Shown: positions 41,859-50,530, counted from the first letter of the stretch. The stretch is DNA of 64,000 nucleotides from Kingella sp. (in: b-proteobacteria) (GCF_030527935.1 NZ_JAUMZV010000005.1:1-64000); one strand, 5' to 3'. Translations and numbers: made by a program. The notes: generated from the letters alone by a model not told the origin.

Positions 41859-41992
41859 CTATGAATGGGCTGATTGGCAGAATATCAGCGAGCTGCCGAT
41901 GCGCCATCGGTTGCGTATTGGGTTAAAGATGACAGCCTGAAAACAAGCGCAGCGCGTTTCGGCAAAGCCAAAACGAGTAAAACTAACCCGCT

Positions 41993-43327
41993 TTACTCGC
42001 CGCCCGGCTTGGGTATGGCTGCGCCTGCGTCCAGCTGCAACAAGCCTGTTTGCGCGTAAATGCTGAGTTTGGCGCGGCTGTCGGCGATGTCTAGGTTGCG
42101 CATGGTGAGCTGTCCGATGCGGTCGGCGGGAGTAAAGGCAGCGTTTTCTACTTTTTCCATGCTTAAATTTTCGGGCTGGTAGGTGAGATGGGGGCTTTCG
42201 GTGTTCAAGATGGAGTAGTCGTTGCCGCGCCGCAGTTCTAGGGTTACTTCGCCTGTGATGGCGCGGGCCACCCAGCGTTGGGCGGCTTCGCGCAGCATCA
42301 GGGCTTGGCTGTCAAACCAGCGTCCTTGATACAGCAATCTGCCCAAGCGCAAGCCATTGATGCGGTATTGTTCTATGGTGTCTTCGTTGTGGATGCCTGT
42401 GAGCAGGCGTTCGTAGGCGATGTGGAGCAATGCCATGGCGGGGGCTTCGTAGATGCCGCGCGATTTGGCTTCAATGATGCGGTTTTCAATTTGGTCGCTC
42501 ATGCCCAGCCCGTGTCGCCCGCCGATGCGGTTGGCTTCTAAAAAGAGTTCCACCGCGTTGGCAAAGGTTTTGCCGTTAAGGGCTACGGGTTCGCCTGCTT
42601 CAAAGCGCACGGACACGGTTTCGGTTGCGATGGCAACGTTTTCATCCCAAAACGCTACGCCCATAATCGGCTGCACGATGTGGATGCCTGAATTAAGGAA
42701 CTCTAAATCTTTGGCTTCGTGGGTTGCGCCGAGCATATTGCTGTCGGTGGAATAGGCTTTTTCTACCGACATTTTGTAGTCAAAGCCGTGGGCGATTAGG
42801 TATTTGGACATTTCTTCGCGCCCGCCCAACTCGTCGATAAAGGCTTGGTCTAGCCACGGTTTGTAGATTTTGAGCGCGGGGTTGGTGAGCAAGCCGTAGC
42901 GGTAGAAGCGTTCTATGTCGTTGCCTTTATAAGTGCTGCCGTCGCCCCAAATGTTGACATCGTCTTCTTTCATGGCGGCAACCAAAGCCGTGCCTGTTAC
43001 CGCGCGCCCAAGCGGGGTGGTGTTGAAATAGGGCACGCCGCCTGTGGATACATGAAACGCGCCGCTTTGGATGGCGGTTATGCCTTCGTGGGCAAGCTGG
43101 GCGCGGCAGTCTATCAGGCGGGCAGATGCTGCGCCGTATTCCAAGGCTTTACGCGGGATGGCTTCGTAGTCGGATTCATCGGGCTGCCCTAGGTTGGCGG
43201 TGTAGGCGTGGGGCGTTGCGCCTTTGTGCTTCATCCACAGCAGGGCGGCGGAAGTGTCCAGTCCGCCCGAAAAGGCGATGCCGACTTTTTGGTTGATGGG
43301 GAGCGATTGGAGAATGATGTGGGTCAT
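41993..43327 (-). CDS. argG: Argininosuccinate synthase
   Basis: It joins citrulline and aspartate with ATP in arginine synthesis. The 444-residue protein is the longer E. coli-type form: PP-loop VGIAFSGGLDTSAALLWM, then FHVSTGGVPYFNTTPLGRAVTG-type and WGDGSTYKGNDIERFYRYG. Neisseria carries the same type. The start at 43327 follows AAAGGAACACACC. Confidence 0.97.
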   Translation of the reverse strand: MTHIILQSLPINQKVGIAFSGGLDTSAALLWMKHKGATPHAYTANLGQPDESDYEAIPRKALEYGAASARLIDCRAQLAHEGITAIQSGAFHVSTGGVPYFNTTPLGRAVTGTALVAAMKEDDVNIWGDGSTYKGNDIERFYRYGLLTNPALKIYKPWLDQAFIDELGGREEMSKYLIAHGFDYKMSVEKAYSTDSNMLGATHEAKDLEFLNSGIHIVQPIMGVAFWDENVAIATETVSVRFEAGEPVALNGKTFANAVELFLEANRIGGRHGLGMSDQIENRIIEAKSRGIYEAPAMALLHIAYERLLTGIHNEDTIEQYRINGLRLGRLLYQGRWFDSQALMLREAAQRWVARAITGEVTLELRRGNDYSILNTESPHLTYQPENLSMEKVENAAFTPADRIGQLTMRNLDIADSRAKLSIYAQTGLLQLDAGAAIPKPGGE

Positions 43328-43362
43328 GGTGTGTTCCTTTGGTTGGGTGGGGGAAGGGGTGG

Positions 43363-43402
43363 TTTCAGGCTGCCTTGGGGCAACCGATTAGGCAGCCTGA
43401 AA
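43363..43402. terminator. Uptake-sequence pair between ruvA and argG
   Basis: TTTCAGGCTGCCT and AGGCAGCCTGAAA face each other with about 16 bases between, just past the ruvA stop and upstream of argG. Confidence 0.5.
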
Positions 43403-43404
43403 AA

Positions 43405-43992
43405 TCACTTCATCAAATTTTTCAACGCCAAGCGCACGCCTTCGCTTACGTCCACATCGGCAGCGATGCCTTTGGTGGCGGCGCGGGCTTCGCGTTCGTT
43501 GTAGCCCAGCGCAAGCAGGGTGCTGACAATGTCTTCGCTGGCATCGGGCGTGGCGGCGGGGGCGAATAAGCCTGTGGTATCGCCGCTGGCGGGGGCGAGT
43601 TTGCCGCGCAGCTCCAAAATCATGCGCTCGGCGGTTTTTTTGCCGATACCGGGGGCGGCGGATAGGCGTTTGATGTCTTCTTGCGCGATGGCGGCGGCGA
43701 GTTCATCGGCACTAAGCGCGGAGAGTATGCCCAGTGCGGTTTTCGCGCCAATGCCGCTGACTTTGAGCAGCTGGCGAAAGGTGGCGCGTTCGGCTTTGTT
43801 GGCAAAGCCAAACAGCAAATGGGCATCTTCGCGCACAATCAGCTGGGTGTGGATGTGGACGGTTTCGCCAACGTTGGGCAGTTGGTAAAAGGTTTGCATG
43901 GAGACTTCCAGCTCGTAGCCAATGCCGTTTACGTCTAGGGTGATTTGCGGGGGGTGTTTTTCGGTGAGTTTGCCTGTTAGGTGGGTAATCAT
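43405..43992 (-). CDS. ruvA: Holliday junction DNA helicase subunit RuvA
   Basis: RuvA tetramers bind Holliday junctions and load RuvB. The 195-residue protein has the OB domain (MITHLTGKLTEKHPPQITLD), two helix-hairpin-helix motifs (KVSGIGAKTALGILS, AAPGIGKKTAERMILELRGK) and domain III at the C-terminus (STLLALGYNEREARAA). ruvB and ruvC are not in this window. Confidence 0.96.
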   Translation of the reverse strand: MITHLTGKLTEKHPPQITLDVNGIGYELEVSMQTFYQLPNVGETVHIHTQLIVREDAHLLFGFANKAERATFRQLLKVSGIGAKTALGILSALSADELAAAIAQEDIKRLSAAPGIGKKTAERMILELRGKLAPASGDTTGLFAPAATPDASEDIVSTLLALGYNEREARAATKGIAADVDVSEGVRLALKNLMK

Positions 43993-44030
43993 GGGTGGGT
44001 TTTTGGGGGTGGTGTGCGATGTTGATAGGG

Positions 44031-44201
44031 GGTGGTGTCCTAAAAAATATGCTGTACCGCTGTTAGGGCGGGGGTGGTAGGTTAAACAGCCACCCCCATC
44101 CTAGCCTTCCCCCGCCAGCGGGAGAAGGAACAGATTGCATCATTTTTCATCTTTGCTGCGGGTCAGCATCAACTAACCAGCATACTTTTTAGAACACCAC
44201 C
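44031..44201. repeat. 171-bp MITE-like element with GGTGGTGT inverted ends
   Basis: The 24-bp ends (44031-44054 and 44178-44201) are inverted repeats with about three mismatches, starting GGTGGTGTCCTAAAAA and ending TAGAACACCACC. The interior has CCCCCATCCTAGCCTTCCCC. A damaged relative lies at 39450-39590. No coding capacity. Confidence 0.75.
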
Positions 44202-44207
44202 GATTAC

Positions 44208-44248
44208 TTTTCAGGCTGCCTTATCTGCGCACGATAGGCAGCCTGAAA
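44208..44248. terminator. Uptake-sequence pair, terminator of dnaN
   Basis: TTTTCAGGCTGCCT (44208-44221) and the inverted copy ending at 44248 lie 13 bases after the dnaN stop. Confidence 0.6.
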
Positions 44249-44261
44249 CGAATAACCACGA

Positions 44262-45365
44262 TTAAATGCGCATCGGCATCACAATGTATTTGAACTCGGG
44301 GTTATTGGGGATGGTAAACAGCGTGGAGCGGTTGGCATCGCCAAAGGCGATTTGGATGTCGTCGCTGGTTACGCTGCGCAGCACGTCCATCAAGAATTGG
44401 ATGTTGAAGCCCACTTCCAACGCTTCGCCCGCATAGGCGATTTCCAATTCTTCGCTGGCTTCTTCTTGCTCGCTGTTGCTGCACGTTATTTTCAGGCTGC
44501 CTGCGGCTAATTGCAGGCGCACGCCACGGAATTTTTCGTTTGCCAAAATGGCGGAGCGTTCCAGCGCGCCCAGCAGCGTGGTGCGGTTGATGACGAAGAT
44601 TTTGTCGTTATCCAGCGGAATCACGCGGTTGTAGTCGGGGAATTTGCCGTCTATCACTTTGCTGATAATAGTCGTGTCGCCGCATTGGAAGCGCACTTGG
44701 TTGTCCAGCAGTTCAATGTGGATGGCTTCTTTGGGCTGGTTGAGCAGTTTCACCAGTTCCAACACGGTTTTGCGCGGCAAAATCACTTCTTGCTTGGCAA
44801 GCTCGGCTTCAATGCTGGTGCTGGCGTAGGCAAGGCGATGCCCATCGGTGGCGACAAGGCGAAGCTGGTTGCCTTCCACTTGCAGCAGCAATCCGTTGAG
44901 ATAATAGCGAATATCTTGCACCGCCATGCTGGATTGCACTTTGCTAATCATGTTTTTCAGCGTTTCTTGCGGCAGGGCAAATTGGGTGCGGGTGGTTTCG
45001 CTGATGTTCATGGTGGGGAAATCAACGGGCGGCAGGGTTTGCAAATTAAAGCGCGATTTGCCTGCTTTGAGCGTGAGCTTGTGGTCTTCCAAATCCAGCT
45101 GCACATGGGCGTTTTCGGGCAGGGCGCGTAGGATGTCTTGCAGCTTTTTGGCGTTGGTGGTGAGCTGAAAATCGCCGCTGTCGTTGTCTGCGCCTTGGGT
45201 GTGGATTTGGATTTCTAGGTCGGTGGCGAGAATGTGCACTTTGCTGCCTTTGCTTTCCAGCAACACGTTGGCGAGAATGGGCAGCGTGTGCTTGCGCTCC
45301 ACAATGCCTGTGGCGGTTTGCAAGGGTTTGAGCAGCGCGTCGCGTTCGGTTTGGAGAATTAACAT
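44262..45365 (-). CDS. dnaN: DNA polymerase III sliding clamp (beta subunit)
   Basis: The ring-shaped clamp tethers polymerase III to DNA. The 367-residue protein starts MLILQTERDALLKPLQTATG and shows three clamp domains (VERKHTLPILANVLL, YYLNGLLLQVEGNQLRLVATDGHRL, and the C-terminal FTIPNNPEFKYIVMPMRI). The start follows AAGGAACCC. It normally lies right behind dnaA; here about 3.5 kb of accessory genes intervene. Confidence 0.97.
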   Translation of the reverse strand: MLILQTERDALLKPLQTATGIVERKHTLPILANVLLESKGSKVHILATDLEIQIHTQGADNDSGDFQLTTNAKKLQDILRALPENAHVQLDLEDHKLTLKAGKSRFNLQTLPPVDFPTMNISETTRTQFALPQETLKNMISKVQSSMAVQDIRYYLNGLLLQVEGNQLRLVATDGHRLAYASTSIEAELAKQEVILPRKTVLELVKLLNQPKEAIHIELLDNQVRFQCGDTTIISKVIDGKFPDYNRVIPLDNDKIFVINRTTLLGALERSAILANEKFRGVRLQLAAGSLKITCSNSEQEEASEELEIAYAGEALEVGFNIQFLMDVLRSVTSDDIQIAFGDANRSTLFTIPNNPEFKYIVMPMRI

Positions 45366-45421
45366 GATGGGTTCCTTGTGTTGAGATGTTGAAAAAAGGG
45401 GGATTATGGGTTTCAGGCTGC

Positions 45422-45760
45422 CTATTCGGGCGGCGGGCGGTGTTTATCGGTTAGGCTTTGCAGCCATGTGAAAAAGGCGGCGTAAATCAGCGGGCTAATC
45501 AGCAGGTTGTCGATGGTGTGTTCGCGCAGCATATAGTTTGCGCCAAAAATGCCGATGAATGTGCCCAGCGCGTATAAAGGCAGCCTGAATTTGCCTGCGT
45601 GGCGGGTGTTGTTGTCCCACATTGTCCAAAAGGGCATCACCAGCAGGCAGATAACGCCGAGCGTGTACCATTCTTGGTTGGTGATTTCGCCGTCTAGCGC
45701 GGAAAAAATCAGCATAACGATGGCGATGATGATTAGGGGTTTGAGTTTTTTGGTAGGCAT
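45422..45760 (-). CDS. Small hydrophobic membrane protein, unknown
   Basis: From the ATG at 45760 (MPTKKLKPLIIIAIVMLIFS) the protein has 112 residues and four hydrophobic segments, ending in the polar tail SLTDKHRPPPE. A GTG at 45808 would add 16 mostly hydrophobic residues and place the start 5 bases after the preceding gene; neither start has a good ribosome-binding site. I do not recognise the family. It lies between the accessory cassette and dnaN, and an internal uptake sequence encodes FRLPLYA. Confidence 0.6.
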   Translation of the reverse strand: MPTKKLKPLIIIAIVMLIFSALDGEITNQEWYTLGVICLLVMPFWTMWDNNTRHAGKFRLPLYALGTFIGIFGANYMLREHTIDNLLISPLIYAAFFTWLQSLTDKHRPPPE

Positions 45761-45813
45761 AAGGTTAAACAAATGAGATAACACGCAAATTGCAATCCAA
45801 AAATCCACATAAA

Positions 45814-46419
45814 CTATTTTTTGTTAATTTCCACATATTCATCCCGCTTTCCTTTTTTAACTTTGGCGCATAGCTTATCGTTACCACATCGCACAACATC
45901 AGACTGCATAATTAACCGCGCAGTATCCGCTTCCACCTTATTTCGCGAAATCACCTGAGCATAATAGTAAGACAACAAACCACCACCAATTACAAAAAAG
46001 ATTAACCCCAGCCCAGCCAATAAATACATCTTAAAAATAAATTTTTTGGTATCCGATTTAAGCTGCGTTACCTGTTTTTCTGCTTCATTAGCTGCATGAG
46101 TAATGGATTTTCTAGATTCTTCCAAGTCTTCCACATAAGAACGCGTTACACCCGATAACTCATTTTTAATAAAATCAGTAATAGATTTTTCCTGCCAATC
46201 TACTGCGCTGCGTAGATTTTGCTGAAATGAATCAGCTATTGCTTCGCTTTGTTGCTGAAAGTTCATTAACAAATTTGCTGTATCATCCACCAACTTGCCA
46301 GCACTATCCATCACTTCCTGAATATCATAAATATTTATTTTCTCGTTATACTCATCATCTTCATCAAAATCATCAGCAACGGCAGCATACGATTCGTCAT
46401 ATTCATCATAATTATCCAT
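45814..46419 (-). CDS. Coiled-coil protein with one transmembrane segment, unknown
   Basis: The 201-residue protein has a very acidic Tyr/Asp/Glu-rich start (about 1-28), a long helical region likely to form coiled coil (about 40-125), one membrane segment (MYLLAGLGLIFFVIGGGLLSYYYA, about 130-153) and a basic C-terminal tail with a Cys pair. The layout recalls plasmid mobilisation accessory proteins or secretion adaptors, but no family is certain. It starts only 3 bases after the preceding lysozyme-like gene, so the two are probably cotranscribed and act together. Confidence 0.75.
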   Translation of the reverse strand: MDNYDEYDESYAAVADDFDEDDEYNEKINIYDIQEVMDSAGKLVDDTANLLMNFQQQSEAIADSFQQNLRSAVDWQEKSITDFIKNELSGVTRSYVEDLEESRKSITHAANEAEKQVTQLKSDTKKFIFKMYLLAGLGLIFFVIGGGLLSYYYAQVISRNKVEADTARLIMQSDVVRCGNDKLCAKVKKGKRDEYVEINKK

Positions 46420-46422
46420 AAA

Positions 46423-47710
46423 TCACACTCCTATCTGCGTTCTTATCATAGCAACATGCCGAGCTGGCTCATTATCCACCATCTCTTGCTGTTGTTTTGC
46501 TTGTTCAGCTTTGGCTTGCTCAGCTTTGGCTTGCTCTGCTTGCTGTTTTTCTCTTGCTGCGCGTTCCCCTGCCACTCTTTGTTCCGCCTCCACCAATCTT
46601 TGTTGCGCCGCTGGGCTGATAAGCTCATTAAGCATTTGGTCAATAGCCGCTTGGTCGCCAGAATTAAGCACTTCGGACGCATGGCGATACCGAGCCGCCT
46701 GCTCTTGCATCCGCGCCAAAATAGGATGGGGTTTAGAACGATGACGCGCCGTTTGCACGGTTGGCTCATCAGAATTTAAGCTGTGAGACTGAACCGCTTT
46801 ATCTTTTTCCTGGATGGTTTTAATGGCAGTATTTGAATTAAAGAATAAAGATAAAATTTCATCATATTCTTTGCGTTCCTGCCCTTGTCGTTTCGTAGGC
46901 AGTTTTAGCGGATTTTCAAGAATATGCTCCCATTCTTTTCGCAACGGATTGTTAGGGCTGGATTTATTGAAGGCAATAATGATTTCAGCACCCTCCAAAG
47001 CACGCGGGCGGTCTCTTTCAAGATACCCACCAAGTGAATCTATATGCCGATAAACATCGTTTAAACTATGATGCCTTCCGTGTTTTATCGCACGAACAAC
47101 GGCTCTCCCTGCAACTTCATTTTGATTAAATGCTTTGCTCGTAACAGCCAATAGCCGTATTTTGTCATCACGACTACTATTTTGATATAAGGGCGTTTGC
47201 GTTAGGGGTGTAAAAACATTTTTATTTATATTGGCAATTTGTTTTACATCTAATGAATGCGTAAACGCAATACCCGCATCCGATGCCAAAAAAGCATCTA
47301 CCGCAGGGCGGATTTTGGGATGAAGCGGTTTGCCATTTTCTCTGTTAATTTCGTTTCCTTTTCGTGATAGCTCCTTGATAAACGATTCTATTTCATTTTC
47401 TTGGAATTTTAATTCAGGACGATGCTGAGTAGTCCAACTCTGTGTAGCACGGAGTAAATATCTAGCCGTCTCTTCATTTGGGAGACGGTGCTGTCCAAAA
47501 TCATTTTGCAGCATACCGATGGTGTAGCCACTATTCCCAGCAGGTTTTATTTCTGTTACCACTCCATTTTTATCTTTTGTTTCATCACCCGCAATGGACA
47601 AATGATATGCTTTATGCTTTTTCCATGCTCCCAGCCTCTGTTGCTGCGCCAACACCAAAAAAGGCAATCGCAAAAAATTCATTGTCTGAAATTAAATTAT
47701 TTGTAGCCAT
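46423..47710 (-). CDS. Candidate lysozyme-like effector, N-terminus split by a frameshift
   Basis: The main frame runs from about 47622 to 46423. Its apparent ATG at 47682 has no ribosome-binding site. The authentic start is 47710, where AAGGAG precedes MATNNLISDNEFFAIAFFGV and then GATAEAGSMEK. Removing one base from the T5 run at 47618-47622 joins this to KAYHLSIAGDETKD. The joined protein (about 428 residues) has a likely catalytic Glu in TAEAGS and NSGYTIGMLQNDFGQ, a spacing seen in the lysozyme/SLT superfamily. The C-terminal third is Gln/Ala/Glu-rich with imperfect repeats (AEQAKAEQAKAEQAK). No signal peptide. The function as a peptidoglycan-attacking effector is inferred. Base composition is more AT-rich than neighbours. 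Confidence 0.65.
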
Positions 47711-47759
47711 TTAAAACTTACTCCTTCAAGTATTTTGAGTTTGACTAATAAAAAATTAT

Positions 47760-48254
47760 TCATTGACAGTGCATTTTTTGAACTGGCGGTATATAATTTT
47801 TTTTATATATTTTATATAATACAAATGGATTGTCTTTGGTTTCTTTCCTCTGCTCTTTTGTTAGAACTGAATATTTGGGGTTGTGATACCTTAATATAAC
47901 TTTCCTTTTTTTTACCAAAAACTTAAATTCTGGACTATATTTCGGGCAAGCATAAATATCATTAGTCTCACTTGTGCTGCATTCTCTTATGAATAATTTA
48001 CCATGCCGAATTTTGCCTTTAACACGCCCCCAATCGCCTCCTTGCCCCTTAGAGGCACCAGCATTAAAATATCCTGTAACAGTATCTTTTTTTTGTTTTA
48101 ATTTATAGGAATGGTAGGCTCGGAATGAACAAAAATCCGCAATAGATTCCCATTCTCCTGAAAAATCAGGAATTTTCTCTTTCTGTTTCGCGCATACTTG
48201 CAAAGCAAATAACAGGCTTATCGTTACAAATACTATTTTCTTAAAATTTATCAT
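47760..48254 (-). CDS. Periplasmic lipocalin-like protein, candidate immunity protein 2
   Basis: The 164-residue protein starts at 48254 (GGAGGAG upstream) with a signal peptide (INFKKIVFVTISLLFALQVC, cleavage near CAK|QKE). The mature part opens with PDFSGEWESIADFCSFRAYH, the G-x-W start of calycin-type barrels, and repeats glycine-turn strands (VTGYFNAGASKGQGGDWGRV, KGKIRHGKLFIRECS). Four conserved Cys could form two disulfides. It is a close paralogue of the next upstream gene. It precedes the lysozyme-like gene by 49 bases, which suggests an inhibitor or immunity role; this is inference. Confidence 0.72.
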   Translation of the reverse strand: MINFKKIVFVTISLLFALQVCAKQKEKIPDFSGEWESIADFCSFRAYHSYKLKQKKDTVTGYFNAGASKGQGGDWGRVKGKIRHGKLFIRECSTSETNDIYACPKYSPEFKFLVKKRKVILRYHNPKYSVLTKEQRKETKDNPFVLYKIYKKNYIPPVQKMHCQ

Positions 48255-48324
48255 ATCTCCTCCACGCACCCAAAAAAGTAATTGCATAAAACTCATTTTC
48301 TGAAATTAAATTATTTGAAGCTAT
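48255..48324 (-). pseudogene. Relic of a second effector N-terminus
   Basis: After an AAGGAGTAAGTATTAA leader identical in style to that of the lysozyme-like gene, the codons read IASNNLISENEFYAITFLGA with ATA in place of the ATG start. This matches MATNNLISDNEFFAIAFFGV of the 47710 gene at about 14 of 19 positions. It then runs directly into the ribosome-binding site of the second inhibitor-like gene. It looks like an effector gene deleted down to its first 20 codons. Confidence 0.75.
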
Positions 48325-48368
48325 TTAATACTTACTCCTTCAATATTTAGAGGTATATATAATAAAAA

Positions 48369-48857
48369 TCATCCAACACAACGCATTTTTTGAACAGGAG
48401 GGATAAATTTTTTTTCATTTTTAAAATTTTTATATAGCATATAAGGTTCTTCTTCATAATCCTCCACTTTTGATAAGTACTTTTTATTGTCATATTTTAA
48501 CAAAATCGTCCCTTTCTTTACTAAAAAATTAAAAGTGGGACTGTATTTTGGGCAAGAAAAAATATCATCTGCACCCCGCATACTGCATATTTGTATAAAT
48601 AATTTACCATGGCGAATTTTACCTTTAACACGCCCCCAGTCTGCTCCTTGTCCCAAAGATTCGCTACTCTCGAAGTATCCTGTAACGGTATCCTTTTTTT
48701 GTTTTAATTTATATGAATGATAGGATTGGAACGAACAAAAATCCGCAGCAGATTCCCAATGTCCCGAGAAATCAGGAATTTTCTCTTTCTGTTTTGCATA
48801 TATTGGTGAAGCAAATAGCAAACCTATTGCAATTATCAATATATTTTTCAATCTCAT
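48369..48857 (-). CDS. Periplasmic lipocalin-like protein, candidate immunity protein 1
   Basis: The 162-residue protein has a signal peptide (MRLKNILIIAIGLLFASPIY, cleavage near YAK|QKE) and a mature part closely matching the 47760-48254 gene: PDFSGHWESAADFCSFQSYH, KLKQKKDTVTGYFESSESLG, DWGRVKGKIRHGKLFIQICS and a C-terminal PPVQKMRCVG. The ribosome-binding site AAGGAAAG precedes the start. It is the first gene after dnaA and probably reads through into the rest of the cassette. Confidence 0.72.
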   Translation of the reverse strand: MRLKNILIIAIGLLFASPIYAKQKEKIPDFSGHWESAADFCSFQSYHSYKLKQKKDTVTGYFESSESLGQGADWGRVKGKIRHGKLFIQICSMRGADDIFSCPKYSPTFNFLVKKGTILLKYDNKKYLSKVEDYEEEPYMLYKNFKNEKKFIPPVQKMRCVG

Positions 48858-48877
48858 GGCTTTCCTTTTTTCTCAAC

Positions 48878-50530
48878 CTAATGCTGTATCACAATCAACA
48901 ATTTCTCATAATCCTGCTTCAAATCAGGCTCTTCCTGCCGCAGTTTGGCGATGGTTTTCACCGCGTGCATTACGGTGGTGTGGTCGCGCCCGCCAAATGC
49001 GTCGCCAATGGCGGGCAGGCTTAGGTTGGTAAGCTCTTTGGTAATCGCCATGGCGATTTGGCGCGGGCGGGCAAGGTTGCGGCTGCGTTTTTTACCCAAA
49101 ATATCGCGGATGCTGATGTGGTAATGGTCGGCAACGGCTTTCATAATCAGTTCAACGGTAATCGGCTTGTAGTTGCTGGCAACGATGTCTTGCAGCGCAT
49201 CGGTGGCAAGGTCTATGTCAATGGTGCTGGCTTTGCTGAATCGGCAACGCGCAATCACGCGATTTAACGCGCCTTCTAGCTCGCGTACGTTTTGTTTGAC
49301 GTTTTGCGCGATAAAGGTGGCGGCATCTTCTTCCAGCATGATGCCTGCGGCTTGGGCTTTGCGCTCCAAAATGTCCACGCGCATTTCCAGTTCGGGCGGT
49401 TCTAGGCGGATGGTCATGCCCCATGAAAAGCGGGATACAAGGCGTTTGTCCATCGCTTCTAGGCTGCTGGGCAATTGGTCGCAGGTTAGGATGATTTGCT
49501 GGTCGCGCGAGTGGAAGTGTTCAAACAAAAAGAAAAACTCTTCCATGGTGCGGTCTTTGCCTGAGATAAATTGAATATCGTCAATAATCAACAGGTTGTA
49601 GTGCAAATATTGTTGTTTGAATGTATCCCATGTTTTGTTGCGCACGGTCGCCATAAAGGTTTTTAGGTATTCGTCCGAGTGCATATAGCGCACTTTGGCT
49701 TTGGGGTTGAGCCGCAGCAATTCGTTGCCAATGGCTTGCACCAAGTGGGTTTTGCCCAAACCTGTGCTGCCATACACGAAAAACGGGTTATACATGCTGT
49801 CACCCGGTTTTTCGGCGATGCTTTTGGCTACGTTGGCGGCAAGCTGGTTGCCCTTGCCTTCCACCAGCGTGTCAAAGGTGTAATCTGGCGATAGGTTGGT
49901 TTGATGCAGGCGTTGCTCGGCGGCTTCGCGGGCTTGCTCGGCGGCGATGGCGGAAGGTTTGCCCGCTGCGGCGTTTTCAGGCTGCCTATTGTGCTCGGCA
50001 GGCTTGCTGGGGCGCAGGTTGCTCATGCGCTCGGCTAGGATATCTTGCGCGCTTTTGTTGCTGCGGGCGGGCGCGGAAGATGGCGCGGGCTGGGATGCGG
50101 GCGCGGTTGTGGTCTGCGCTGCGCTGAAATTGGCATCGTTGGTTTGGGCGGTGCGGGTTGTGGCTTCGTTGCCGCTCGCAGTTTTCAGGCTGCCTAATGC
50201 GGGCGCGGGGTTGTGCGCGGGACTGGCTGTGCCAATCGGCGCATCAACCAAGGCATCCGCAGGCACATCTGCCATCGCCACGCGCTCGCCTACGCCCGCT
50301 TGAAACAGCAATTCGGGCGCATCGGGCGCAATCAGCGCGGCGGCTTCGCGGATTTTGTTGGCGTATTGAGTGCGCAATAGATTTGCCGCAAATTGCGTTT
50401 TGGCAAACAGCACCCACGCGCCATTTTGCTCGCCCACGGTAATCGGCGCGATGTAGTTGGAAAATTGTTGTTCGGAAAGCTCGGATTGCAACAGAGCAAG
50501 GCATTGAGACCAAAATTCAGAAACACGCAT
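48878..50530 (-). CDS. dnaA: Chromosomal replication initiator protein DnaA
   Basis: DnaA opens the origin. The 550-residue protein has domain I (FWSQCLALLQSELSEQQF), a long Ala/Pro/Thr-rich domain II (about 95-210) containing two uptake-sequence-encoded peptides (GSLKT, RQPEN), the AAA+ domain with Walker A GSTGLGKTHLVQAIGNE, Walker B NLLIIDDIQFI and sensor RLVSRFSWGMT, and the C-terminal DNA-binding signature GGRDHTTVMHAVKTI. The enlarged domain II explains the length compared with 467 residues in E. coli. Confidence 0.97.
   Translation of the reverse strand: MRVSEFWSQCLALLQSELSEQQFSNYIAPITVGEQNGAWVLFAKTQFAANLLRTQYANKIREAAALIAPDAPELLFQAGVGERVAMADVPADALVDAPIGTASPAHNPAPALGSLKTASGNEATTRTAQTNDANFSAAQTTTAPASQPAPSSAPARSNKSAQDILAERMSNLRPSKPAEHNRQPENAAAGKPSAIAAEQAREAAEQRLHQTNLSPDYTFDTLVEGKGNQLAANVAKSIAEKPGDSMYNPFFVYGSTGLGKTHLVQAIGNELLRLNPKAKVRYMHSDEYLKTFMATVRNKTWDTFKQQYLHYNLLIIDDIQFISGKDRTMEEFFFLFEHFHSRDQQIILTCDQLPSSLEAMDKRLVSRFSWGMTIRLEPPELEMRVDILERKAQAAGIMLEEDAATFIAQNVKQNVRELEGALNRVIARCRFSKASTIDIDLATDALQDIVASNYKPITVELIMKAVADHYHISIRDILGKKRSRNLARPRQIAMAITKELTNLSLPAIGDAFGGRDHTTVMHAVKTIAKLRQEEPDLKQDYEKLLIVIQH

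Noticed and set aside
46423..47682. XVIPCD-type or T6SS effector assignment for the lysozyme-like gene
   Set aside because: The Gln-rich tail recalls type IV effectors, but the conserved XVIPCD motifs are not visible and no secretion-system genes lie in the window, so no delivery system is claimed.
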